A DNA stretch of 64,000 nt from contig CAJFCV020000002.1 in NCBI GenBank assembly GCA_904066235.2, positions 8,494,001 to 8,558,000 on the forward strand. Direction: 5' to 3'. A program made the translations under genes and the position numbers. Positions 32,400-43,331 of this stretch are shown here, piece by piece. The notes under the pieces were generated by a model, which saw only the letters and a program-made list of their open reading frames with translations, was not told the origin of the DNA and ran no database searches. Origin of the DNA: Bursaphelenchus xylophilus (taxonomy: Eukaryota; Nematoda; Chromadorea; Rhabditida; Aphelenchoididae). Position 1 is the first letter of the stretch. Each line of letters begins with the position of its first letter.

Positions 32400-35300
32400 A
32401 TGACGGTGGATAAACTCCAAACCGAACTTCCTCAAAAATATTACGAGTTCATCTTCGATGAATCGGATGGGGATTCGGAGTCGACTCCATGTGGTGAATT
32501 CGAGATCAATGAAGCCGACTTTTTCCCCGATTTTCAGGTGCAGAATGGATGTAGGTTTAGATTTTTGCTTCTTGTTTTGCATTTAGGTCGCATATCCACT
32601 GTTGTTTATTAGTTCAAGATGAAGTTTGGAGTGTGGTTTGGCTAAATAGGAGAAGGTACTCTTCTATTCCGTTAATTTCAGTCGGAACGAAATGTTTTGA
32701 CCATCCGAGCCTGCCCTTCCGTCGATTGGAACGTCACATTCGCCGGGAGATCAGTTTGTTCGGCGGATCGACCCCTTTCCCCGGAGCTTCAACCCCGTTG
32801 CCAGGCTGGAGCACTCCCCGACCACCCAGTTCTAATTCCCCGCCAGGTTCGACTCCTTTATACGACTCCGGGATTCAAATCGACAATTCGGATGGGTCAG
32901 TTCATGTGGTAAACAAAGAGTTTGAAGAATTGCGGAACAAGCTGAATGAGGAGATGAGGGCTTGCGATGATATGCTTTGTCAGGAGTATGAAGTGGAGAA
33001 TTGGAAGAAGTTCTTTCAAATTATCGACGATTCCAATACAATTCAGGTAATATTTTTGTTTCTTTTTCTTCTGTTTTAGGTGATCTTTTCAAGAAGTCAG
33101 ACGCGTTAGTCCTTTGACTTTTGGAATATTTGGCTTGATGTAGTTGCAGAGCCATCTTACCTTTGGCGCTTTTAGGAGATCTATGTCGAATCCAAGGAAT
33201 CTCGTCCAATTATCAAGGATGGGCCGCGTCAACGTTATCAGCGCTTCAGAGAGAAAGCGTTTGTCTGCGACGTCTGCGATCATTGGTTTACTTTGAAACA
33301 AAATGTCCAAATGCACATATTCAATTACCACATGGGACCGAATACTGTTAAGCCCAGAAGGGGGAAACGGTACAAGTGTACGAAGTGCGAGCAGGTAAGG
33401 AGCTTAGCATAGGATATGATTACATTATTTTAGGTGGTAAAAATTGGTTTTATGATTTTAGGTACCAAATTTTTGACATATTGTTGTAGACACTTTGACA
33501 TGTCTTATATCTTTTCAGATGTTCAAATCGTTGTCACAAGCCCAGAAACATGAACGTCGGATGCATAAGGAGAAGATTCGTCAAATGTTTTTCCGCTGCG
33601 AGGAATGCGGAAAGGTTTATCAAACAGCCTCTCAATTACGTGAACATGTCTCAATAATGCATCTAAATGAACGACCATTCAAGTGCGAACAGTGTGATGC
33701 GGCTTTTGGACGACGAGGGGGATTGAGAAGACATATTGTGATGGTCCACACTGGGCACACTTATAAATGCCCGATCGATGGATGCGAACATCCCGGATAC
33801 AAATGTTCCAAAGTAAGAAGACTGTTTTTATTAGTGGAGTTTTCGTTTTTAGGCATTGGCTGCTCATATCAGATCGGTTCACACCAAGGACCGCCCGTTT
33901 GTTTGCTTGATGTGCGAGAAGTCGTTTGTCAGAAAGAATGACCTGAAAATGCATGAATTTACTCATGGAAACGGTGCCAGCTTCGAGTGCGAGTTGTGTG
34001 GAGAGAGTTTCAAACGAGCGGTTTATAGGAAGAAACATCAGGCAGGTTGATTTGAATTTTTTGATCTATTTTGTTTAGGTTGAGGAATAAATTACGGTCA
34101 TTGTTTAGGTCCACTGTATGCAAAAATTGGAGAGGGCCAAGGAACTCGGAATTGATCCCAAGGAGCTCAGAAAGTTTGAGAACGCTCAAAAGAAACAGGT
34201 AGATTTTGTTTTTATTTTATTTTTTTTGTTGTTGTTTTAGGGAATCTGTGATATTCGATTGAAATTTATTCATTTTTCTTTCCATTTCAGACGGATTGCA
34301 CTCCTAGCCCAAGCAAATCTTCTAGGAAGGATCGGAGTCGCCATTCGTCATCACCACAGCCGGGCCCGAGCAGATCAAAGTCGTCGAAGAAGAAGGGTCA
34401 AGGAGAGGATAAAGTGGTCAAAAAGGAAAGGAAGTCGGCCAAGAGGAGTAATAAGAAGGTTGGAAGCAAGCTGGAGGAGTCGGTGAAGAAGATTAAAAAG
34501 CTGAAAAGAGAACAGAAGAAACGAGAGAAGGAGGAACGATCGACCACAAAGAGCACGCTGAAGAAAGAGGAGAAAAGGAAGGACGGATTGGAGAATGTGA
34601 ACAAGATTCATCTGGATGAAGATGATTTTGAGAAGGGAGAAGATGAATCGATTGTGGTAAACAAGGAACAAGTTGATTCGAGGGAGGAAAAAGTGGTTGT
34701 TAAGGAAGAAGATGTTGTAATAGAAGGTCAAGTCGAATTGGAAGTAGAGAATGAGGTGAAGGAGGTGGAGGATGGGGAATTGGTAGGTTGGGTGTTCAGA
34801 GGGTTGATTAAGGGATTTGAGTGGGAAAATATGACTTTCCCATAGTCTTTTGAAAATAATGTCTTTTTGGTTTTTATGACTTTTAGTTTGTACAATATTA
34901 CAGTGGGGGACCTGATCCAGTGGCAAAAAAATGTACCATTTTGCATCCGGGAAGTATCAAAAATGTGGCAAAATGCTTCCCTCTCCAAGTGGAAAAACTC
35001 CGATTTCAAAAGCGCGTCCGCTCTTTTTGTGATGGAAAGGGAGCTCCCTTCAAAACTGAGTTTTTTTCACTTTGGAAAGGGAAGCATTTTGCCACATTTT
35101 TGATACTTCTCGGATGCAAAATGATACGTTTTTTACCTCTGGATCAGGTCCCACTGTAACTCCTGTTTTATTATTATTTTTTAATTTTCAGATTAGCGAT
35201 GGAGAATACTCTTCGAAGAATCAACCGGCAGACGGTTATAGTCCCAAAAAACGAAGAATAAAAGAGGAAGTTGATTATGATGAAGATTATAAAAGAAGAA

Positions 35301-35568
35301 GAAATGATTATGAAGATGCGGGGGAAAGAAGCGGAGAGAGAAAGAGTGTCAGACAATATAGAGAAGACAGAGATAGAAATGAACGACATAAGGTGAGAAA
35401 TTAATTTTTTTTATTTGCAGGAAACAGGTCTAATTTTTTGATTGAAATAATGACTATTTTGCAGGAATCTCATCATAAACCGGAACACCGTGACAAACGC
35501 CGAGAAGACAGAGAAAAGGCCAAGAGATACGAACGATTGGAAAGAAATGTCCGGCATCTACTGTATTA
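32400..35568 (+). CDS. C2H2 zinc-finger protein with Lys/Arg/Glu-rich C-terminal region
   Basis: Probable nuclear DNA- or RNA-binding protein. The start at 32400 opens MTVDKLQTELPQKYYEFIF. Exon 2 (about 32682-33047) has a proline/serine-rich segment (GSTPFPGASTPLPG). About seven C2H2 fingers follow, among them CDVCDHWFTLKQNVQMH, CTKCEQMFKSLSQAQKH, CEECGKVYQTASQLREH, CEQCDAAFGRRGGLRRH, CLMCEKSFVRKNDLKMH and CELCGESFKRAVYRKKH; one is irregular (CPIDGCEHPGYKCSK, split by an intron). The C-terminal third is highly charged and partly coiled-coil-like, ending ERLERNVRHLLY. The intron at about 34787-35190 holds a family 1 MITE. Splicing right after the last finger (near 34043) is unclear: no GT donor keeps both frame and spacing. 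I cannot assign an orthologue. Confidence 0.8.
34901..35156. mobile_element. MITE family 1, copy in an intron of the zinc-finger gene
   Basis: 256 bases between TA dinucleotides, from CAGTGGGGGACCTGATCCAG to GGATCAGGTCCCACTG. An inverted-repeat element with a middle rich in GAAAAAACTC/GAGTTTTTTTC. Confidence 0.88.
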
Positions 35569-35807
35569 GTCACAAATCTAACTGAATACTTTATATATAG
35601 TCTAATGTAACTGTGATTTATGCATATCATTTTATAAATTTATATTATAACTTTGTGTTTGGGGTTCATTTGGTTCAATTCTTTGGGTGAAGTGTCTCTT
35701 CCCAGTGGAAATTTTGCGATCGAATCCAGGAACGGGGTTACTAAGTGCTCATTCGTCATCCAAAATTTAAATTCTCGAAACGCTTTTGAGTCCCAACATG
35801 AAGTCAA

Positions 35808-36795
35808 ATGGGGAAATTGGAGTCTATATTTTGCTTAATACTTCTGGTTTTTACTGTTGATGCAAGGCAGAAGCCCAAAAAATGGGAAAGGACATTGCCC
35901 ATAGCGGAATCTGTCGACTATGAATCACTGCCTGAAATGCTTTTCTCGGATGAAAGGTAGGTCAGTGATGATAAATAGGTGGAGGTACAAAGTAGTGAGA
36001 CAAAAAAATAAGCTATTTAGTGGTTTACAAGCAATAAATTCGGTCTACTCGCAATTATCAACAAGAATTATAGCCTAATACAATTTTTCGACTGCATTTG
36101 GAATCATACCGAGCTGGCACTCGCTAAGACCATTGATCAAGCATGGTGAGTAGCTGGGCATTTTATTGTAATAACTGTAATCTTGACTCAGGATTGACCA
36201 AATGGTGGATTGCTCGCAAAAAGTCGGAACACCACCATTTATGGCAGTTGCCAACACTCTGTTGAGAAATCAACTTTACTATGGAAATGACAGTCAGAAA
36301 TGTAAGCGTTGTTTTAGATTTACTCTCACTAATGTAATGCTGTTGTAATTTCAGTCGAAGCGGATGCATCGTGCCTCTATAAATTCTCTCGAGGACAAAA
36401 GGACTCGACTTTTTTCCGTACAATCGAAACACCTCAGGTCTTCCATAGTCCAGAAGAGGCTTGCCCGTTCGTAAGCCCCTTTTCGGATCATTTCACTAAA
36501 CAGTTTAGATTTCTTCGGCTAGCCACAGAATTTTACTGTGAAGCGATGAAACAATGTGAAAGTGCGAGGATTCTAATAGAAGCGACGTATTTGAGTGCTC
36601 ACATTCGAGTACAATGGGATGTCGAAATTCCATTTGGTTTTATGGAGTAAGCAGGACTTGTCATACAAAAAATTTTATTTCAGCTGCCCTGACTCACCTA
36701 TTAAAATTACACTAAACGAAAAGGTGCTGACAGAGGATTTTGACGTCATCAAAGATGAGATGATTCTCTTGGCCGAGTGCCCAATGAATAACTGA
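35808..36795 (+). CDS. Orphan small secreted protein
   Basis: Not recognised. Exons joined by short introns start at 35808 with a signal peptide, MGKLESIFCLILLVFTVDA. They continue QKPKKWERTLPIAESV, an exon with FGLLAIINKNYSLIQFFDC, one with WIDQMVDCSQKVGTPPF, one with FEADASCLYKFSRGQKDS, one with RLATEFYCEAMKQCES, and a last exon beginning CPDSPIKITLNEKV and ending AECPMNN. Phases are consistent at each intron; the acceptor at about 36505 (CAG before TTTAGATTTC) is chosen because the next AG gives a stop. The ATG three codons upstream in another frame runs into a stop. About 9 cysteines and no helix after the signal peptide suggest a disulfide-bonded extracellular protein. Confidence 0.65.
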
Positions 36796-37952
36796 AATTG
36801 TTACAGTAGTCTATCAGCATTTCAAATTTTGTAGACAAATTTACCGCACATTAATTTATGGTTGGTTGAAGATTTCAAGATTATTTTTGAGCATATCGAT
36901 TTTATTTATCTTGATTTTTACAAATACAATTTATGAAAAATGTTTGATTCGTCAGATAATTGGGCATCGTTGAAACGCAAATGTGGTCTTTAATGGAGGC
37001 GGCTGGAACTTGGCTAGATTGGCTGAAAAAGAAAAGATTAGTTAAATCAGCGTGAACTTAACACATTTTTGGAATAAATTACTTACCGTCCGACTTTTAA
37101 CCTCTGAAATCTTCTTGAGAAAAAGCATCATATCTGCCTAAAAAATATGATTAACGATGACATTAATAAATAAGAATGTATCCTCTGTGTCATGCTACAA
37201 GAAGCTTTTATTTCGTATACACAAAGTAAACAGTCATCAACAGACAGAACGTTCTTTATTTTACTTATAAATATTAGAGGTAAAATAAATCACAGTCTGT
37301 AAACACATAGCAAAGGTTTCCAGTTTTAAACTTACTTAGATCACGACAGATCTTGTCTCAAGTATGGAAATGGACAGGATTTTTACTTACTTTTGAACCT
37401 CTTTGTAGTAGAATCGTATCTTTAACTTGCCACAACTTCTAACTCCCTCCACTCCATTCTTTACGTTCCATTTCGTTCCGTTATGTGGAAAATTTACGTA
37501 ACAACCTGCGTTATCACTTCGAAGACACAATGTCATGTCTTTTAGTATAATGTCCGTAAAATTAACAAACGGAATATGTAGTGACATTGGAGTCAGTTTC
37601 TAATTACGACAATTTGATTGTCCCCTTGAGCGTATAATGACGTCGTTTTGTCTGAAACGCTCCATTCCTTCTTTACGTTCCATCCTTCACAATAGTTTGT
37701 TGTTCAAAATTCTACAATTACCCCGATGTTTGCATAGGTTACTATAATATTTGTACACTTGCCTCCATTTGCAATTTTCCTATTACGTGGTATGTTATTC
37801 CTAGCTCTGCGTTTAGGAACAACACATTCTGTTCGCAATGCTCTTTTGCTGGATTGACTTAGTCTTGACTGGTTTGGCCTGGGTTTTGGTTGGAATTGAC
37901 TGGTGTTGGTGGTGGCGGTTCAAAAATTCCGCCGTATGAAGAACTGTCGCAC

Positions 37953-38166
37953 GGCAACCCGAAGTGTTTCCTGGCTCCTTTCGACACTTCGCCCATTTTG
38001 TATCGGTTGAGATCAAACGAAATGTCGCAAAAGAATTTTTCGTGGGATTGTGCGACCGAAAAATATTTTTCTCGGAATTATTTTGTTTCTCTTGACAATT
38101 TTGACACTTCGTTTGGACGAAACTCAAAAGTGGGCGGGAAACATTTTTCTTCTATTTCGGGTTGCC
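37953..38166. mobile_element. 5-base-TSD MITE with diverged ends (CACGGCAACCCG)
   Basis: Left CACGGCAACCCGAAGTG, right TTCGGGTTGCCGTG; flanks TGTCG on both sides. The interior (GATCAAACGAAATGTCGCAA, GGCGGGAAACATTTTTCTTC) resembles family 2, so it is a relative with substituted ends. Confidence 0.8.
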
Positions 38167-38177
38167 GTGTGTCGGGC

Positions 38178-38480
38178 CTTATCTGCAGTATTGACTCCAA
38201 AGCAGCGTTCAGACAAAATATTTTCGACGTGATGCATCAACTCCAAGCACTGTTCGCCAAATTTTCCCCACGTGCCATAGGTGACAATGAAGTCTCGGAC
38301 GTGAGATTCGAGCAAGTGGAACTTGTTCGTTGCTGGCAATCCGTGGCGACTCCATGCAGTTGTAAACGCTTCAATATCTGCCGTTTGAACGCCAAAAGCG
38401 TCGTAGTCGATTTAATCCTCCGCTGTGGCCCATTTCTGTACTTAATGGAGTGCTGCGAGGACCGGTTGATACTCTGGAAG
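38178..38480 (-). pseudogene. Transposase-like fragment, copy 1
   Basis: A minus-strand reading shows HLLESHVRDFIVTYGTWGKFGEQ followed by CLELMHHVENIL. A segment like H(L/I)xxHVxxF...GxWGxFxEQ...E is seen near the C-terminus of several nematode transposon-derived proteins. No start, no full domain, frames interrupted; therefore a remnant. Confidence 0.45.
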
Positions 38481-38619
38481 TTCTACTGAACCGTATCTTC
38501 AACTTGCCGCAAATTACGTGCCATGCTTCAACGTGGTTATTAGTCGGGACGGCAGATAATAATAAATAAAAAAAGAGTAGTCTTTTTACGCTATTATTCG
38601 TTTGAAGAAAAGAACTCGC

Positions 38620-38830
38620 TGACGTGGTGCATCGATTCCAAGCACTGTCCGCCAAATTTTCCCCACGTGTCATAGCTGACAATGAAGTCTCGGACGTGAG
38701 ATTCGAGCAAGTGGAACTTGTTCGTTGCTGGCAATCCGTGCGTCAAAAACGTCGTAGTCGATTGCGTAATCCTTCGCTGTGGCCATGGAGTGCTGCGAAG
38801 ACCGGTTGATATCCTGGAACTTCTTCTGGA
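38620..38830 (-). pseudogene. Transposase-like fragment, copy 2
   Basis: Repeats about 150 bases of copy 1 (CCAAGCACTGTCCGCCAAAT, GAGTGCTGCGAAGACCGG) with small differences and an internal deletion. A tandem duplicate of the same debris. Confidence 0.45.
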
Positions 38831-39059
38831 TTTTCAACGGCCCACTTTAGGAATCGGCTACCATTTCTTCCATCCATCAACGAGCCTTGGCGGTAACCGA
38901 CCAGACAACCAGTTTTTTAAGCATTACATGTTGCGTTTTGTCCTTGAACTAGTTTAATGTTGTTGGTTCAGTCCTTCTATACATTGAGAAATATGCGCTT
39001 TTTTGTTACTGTAATATATTACCCCCGAATTAGTATATGCAATACCCCATCATCAATGT

Positions 39060-39300
39060 ATCATCATTTCATAAATTTACAATATAAATGTGTAATATAT
39101 GACGTGTTATATGGATGAGAATAACAACCAAAAAAGTATAATATATCGTATTATATCGATTGAATATTACAGTGTATTTTATTAAAACAATCAAAAAAGA
39201 AGATTAAATTGCAAAAAAGATTTGCAGAGTCCTAAATGTAAATCGTAGATGACTGCAGGAAAATCTTTCTGCGTTTTTTAAGTCTAGAAAATGCAAGCTT
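39060..39300 (+). repeat. AT-rich repeat, diverged copy
   Basis: Shares TGTAATATATGACGTGTTAT, AATATTACAGTGTATTTTAT-like segments and GACTGCAGGAAAATCTTTCT with the two better copies at 40.9 and 41.7 kb. Confidence 0.65.
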
Positions 39301-40904
39301 CTTATTTTTTGTTTAGCTAATTGTAAGTTTATTTCTTACGTGATACTTATGTCTGTAGAAAAAATGACCGATATATGGCCACACGAAAAAGATCTGCATT
39401 CGACGTCTAAGTGTAATTCATTTCTTGTTTTGGAAAATATGACGTCATAATTAACGGTTGTAGTAAGCAAAAGTGTTTCAGGGCACATACATGTATAAGA
39501 TGATATTAGCCAAGACGAATGTTTACGCCATGGAAGTAACATCCATTTAATTCATTTAAATAAATTAATCTTTCATCAATACTTTCAGTTGGACTAAGTG
39601 GTTGTACGCCCAAAGTTTCGGTGTCTTTTAAATTGGCATGCTGTCAGCTCCACAGTTGGAGCTTTACGCCGTGGAAAAAACATCCGTTGAACTCAATCAG
39701 ATTTGTGCAAATCTCGGCTTAATATCGTTATGTAATTTCTTAACTTCGTTTATAAAAAGTTAGATTAACATAGAATAAAATTACGGTATCTTGGTTCAGT
39801 CCTTCCATACCATTGGTAGCCCATACCAGGGAGTCCCATTCGGTTCCGCCTAATTTCTCTCCCTTGGTTTCGATTTGAAGTTGCCATTGGCGTCTTGGCC
39901 TCCCCGGATATTGAATCCGTGGTCACACAGGGTTGGGAATTTCGGTGAGACCTCCAAATCTTGTCCACCTGACAAAATTATTGATCTCCCTGTGCTTATA
40001 AACACTCCAAATAAATATCAATAGATTTTACAGGTATTTACCACTTTACCTGAGTGATAGCTGGTAGTCTTTGGCCGCTCATTTCATTACGATTTTTTAC
40101 AGAATCCATTATGACTTCCACTTGGCACTATTGACTTCTTCTAATATCATGTATTTACGACCATTATCGTAGTTTTTCCGACTCCAGGGATTCCAAGTTT
40201 ATAAGTAAGTAGACTTCACTTCTGACTTCTTTCGTTGCATTTGCAAACTACCTATATATTTTTAACCTACCATGTGATAAGTAACATTTATTATGGGAAA
40301 CTCTCTATGAGAGCTAGTTGTAATTTATAAAAGTTTCTTACTTGATCTAGTTTATCCCACATACAGGTTTAATTACGATTACTTGATTATCCCCTTGACC
40401 TATAATCACCCCCAAATAAAATATCAATATTAGAGACCTTTATAAAAGTACATATATTTCATAGTTATTTACCATTTTATTTTTGTGGTAGCTAGTAATC
40501 TTTGGTTGCTCATGCTATTACGATTTTTTGCGCAAAGTCCATTATTATTTTTAGAAATTAGAAAAATCCCATAGAAAGAAGGGAAAAAATTAAGATACTA
40601 CACACTTATCCATTTATCCTATGGACGTCCCCGCTATTAAAATCATTCCTATATAATTCTCATTGGCAACAGTCGTCTGTTGCTGCTTTGTAAGCAATTT
40701 ACGCCTTTTTTGTCGCACCCCTTCTATTCCTCAAAAAAATTACGTGAAATTCGTAGACGTGCGAATATCTACATGTTGGATCTATCATTGTGTATTATTG
40801 GTTGACAAAAAAATTTATTACAAGAAAAATAAAATAACGTCGCCGTCTTGTTTTGCTACTACTTTTGAACCCTTCATCAAGGCTACTAATATGTATTGTA
40901 TATA

Positions 40905-41395
40905 CAGTCCAGTAATAGAGATTGAATATATGAAAAATTTTTTTAATATAAATAAGTGTAATATATGGCGTATTATATGAGAATACAAGTCAAAACGTAT
41001 ATTATATGGTACTATATCGAGAATATATTACAGTATATCTTACTATAAACGAATCACAAAAGCAAATTAAATCATAAAAAAATATTTGCAAAAATATTTG
41101 TATAATCGCTGATAATAAACAAACATAGACTGCAGGAAAATGTTTCTGCGCTTTCAAAAATGAGTCAGCCCAAGAGAAGATTGATTTATTTCTGTTATAT
41201 GCAACTTTTTTCTGCGTTATGTAAACTATTTTAATATGTTTTGACCAATCGCAAGTTACGTAAGCGCTTTCCACAACTGTTAAAAATCGAGCTGAATAGA
41301 ACAGCAAGAATCATCGGAAAAGTTTTGTAAAATGGAAAGTAAGAAGAAACATCATCATACTTAATCGAGTCGAGAGTTGATGAATGTAAAAATAT
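40905..41395 (+). repeat. AT-rich repeat, copy 1 of a close pair
   Basis: Matches 41690-42165 over most of its length: CCAGTAATAGA, AACGTATATTATATGGTACT, CAAGAGAAGATTGATTTATT, TAATCGAGTCGAGAGTTGAT. The copies are in direct orientation about 780 bases apart. Confidence 0.8.
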
Positions 41396-41689
41396 AAATT
41401 ACGTCTCGATCCCGGTAGTCCCTTGTAAATACCACTCTCGAGACGATTGCACGGTCATCCTCTGTCCACGGCCGATAATTCACTCTAAAATTCGTTGCAA
41501 TTCCACTTGGGTGAGGGAGACCAGCCATCCCTGGTACCCTACATCCGGCTACCCCACGCAACACGTTTGCATTACTCTCAGAATTAAAAACGTAGCAGTT
41601 ATTTAATTTTAATTTTTTTAAGCCATTAGAATACACCACGATGTACGATACCGGTGCTCCTACTGATATATATATATATACATATTCCA

Positions 41690-42165
41690 GTAATAGACTA
41701 CTGTCTGAATATATGAAAAAAATTGTAATATAAATAAGTGTAATATATGTCGTACTATATGAATGAGAATACAAATCAAAACGTATATTATATGGTACTA
41801 TATCGTGAATATATTACAGTATATCTTACTATAAACGAATCATAAAAGAAAATTAAATCATAAAAAAATATTTGCAAGGAGTCTGTATAATCGCTGATAA
41901 TAAACAAACATAGACTGCAGGAAAAAGTTTCTGCGCTTTCAAAAATTAGTTAGCCCAAGAGAAGATTGATTTATTTCTGCTATATGCAACTTTTTTCTGC
42001 GTTATATAAACTAATCGCAAGTTACGTAAGCGCTTTCCACAACTGTTAAAAATCGAGGTGAATAGAATAGCAAGAATCATCGGGAAAGTTTTGTAAAATG
42101 GAAAGTAAGAAGAAAGATCATCATACTTAATCGAGTCGAGAGTTGATGAATGTAAAAATATAAAT
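41690..42165 (+). repeat. AT-rich repeat, copy 2 of a close pair
   Basis: Direct repeat of 40905-41395 with scattered differences and a small deletion near 42010. Class unknown; no terminal inverted repeat or coding frame was seen. Confidence 0.8.
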
Positions 42166-42579
42166 TACGTGGTAATTTCTTGCATTGTCTCACCTACAAT
42201 TGTTGGGAAATAAACTTCAAAAACAGAATAAAATTACGTCATATGATAATTTTCCGCATTATCCGATCGCAAAACTTGCCATAAAAAGTATTATACCGCA
42301 GAAAATGGCTGAAATTGTTATATCTTATAGTATTCAAGATGCTGTACACAATGAGGCCCATGATTTTGTGATCTGGCACTTAGAAAGTACATTTTTCTGG
42401 CATTGAATGTTGAAATTTGCCATTTTTCAGCAATGGTTTCTTTGCCTTACATAATAAGTATTATTACAAAATTAATATATTCTGAAGGACAAATGTGTCA
42501 GCTTTGAAACACAATTTTCAGATTCACGCTACACTTCGAGGCTAGCGAGATATTGGCGAAAATGTATGAGGCGTATCTC

Positions 42580-42634
42580 ATTTTTTCATTTTTTCGGACG
42601 CCGGTCGGCGGCAAAAATAATTCGGAATGCTGTG
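42580..42634 (-). repeat. Solitary end of the foldback family found in the LTR element
   Basis: TTTTTCATTTTTTCGGACGC, then CGGTCGGCGGCAAAAATAATTCGGAATGCTGTG. This is a diverged version of the right arm terminus at 14520-14572. The matching left end was not found. Confidence 0.7.
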
Positions 42635-43331
42635 TACCGTGACAAATGAATAATATTTTTATACATTAAAATTTGCAAAATGTAAGAAAAATAACAAATA
42701 AACTTAATTTATCCCAAATTATAAGCGTTTCATATATTTTATTATATTTAAAGAAGGTTTTAAAGAAAGCATAATATATTATGATGATATATGGCCTCAA
42801 ATAAAGATAAAATTAAATTTACAAGTATTCGAGCTATTTTGAAAATTCTTTTCCCTCGTCCGCTTTTTCAAAAAAGAACTTTCTCCCCACCCGTTCCGTT
42901 TTTTGTGTTTTTTTTCAAGCAGACTAAAAGAGATTGCTTTTTTATGACTGGAGGTTCGCAGGGTCGTGCAGGAACTTATGCAATTGCAGTCGACGGAAGA
43001 TTTTGAAATTATTTCACATGGCCTAAATTGCCACCAATACTTGTATTAATTTTCAGACCTTTTAGTTTTTACTACAGTACCTTCCCCTCCCCTTCTCTCC
43101 TATTCATCTCTCCGTCCTCGAATTTCTTTCCCAATCTATTCAACGACATTTATTTCGCTTCGTAAGGGATAAATCACATCCAGACAAAAAAAAAACAAAC
43201 AGATTCTATATCAATTTAGTTTAACAGGGAAGACATTGTGGTTACCAGTAAGGCTACATCAATATACATCGAATGTGTATTCAATTTATACATCAAGTTT
43301 CACAGTCGGAGATTGAGAAGAACAATTGAGA

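Larger units (their letters stand above)
36796..43331. other. Gene-poor, AT-rich repeat region
   Basis: About 6.5 kb with no supported gene. It contains a family 2-like MITE with altered ends (37953-38166), two decayed copies of a transposase-like fragment (38200-38800), three copies of an AT-rich repeat (39060, 40910, 41690), a short duplicated segment (around 40000-40130 and 40410-40540), and a solitary end of the foldback family (42580-42634). One minus-strand exon-like frame at 37387-37587 ends at a good GTAAGT donor, but I could not find a next exon in phase. Confidence 0.6.

Noticed and set aside
34375..34926. A 183-codon minus-strand frame rich in Leu and Phe, membrane-like.
   Set aside because: It is the antisense of the Lys/Glu-rich part of the zinc-finger protein; complementing AAG/GAA codons always gives Leu/Phe-rich frames.
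37387..37587. A 66-codon minus-strand exon with a good GTAAGT donor, possible secreted-lectin-like gene.
   Set aside because: The only plausible next exon (near 37141-37085) is out of phase and gives an immediate stop; left inside the gene-poor region.
40360..40400. GGTTTAATTACGATTACTTG resembles a nematode spliced leader start.
   Set aside because: Only the first 11 bases agree with the SL1 leader; the splice donor and the Sm-site-like RNA body expected after it are not seen.
41400..41580. GC-richer insert in the AT desert, possibly a small RNA gene.
   Set aside because: I could not fold it by eye into a tRNA cloverleaf or match it to a known snRNA; no feature is claimed.
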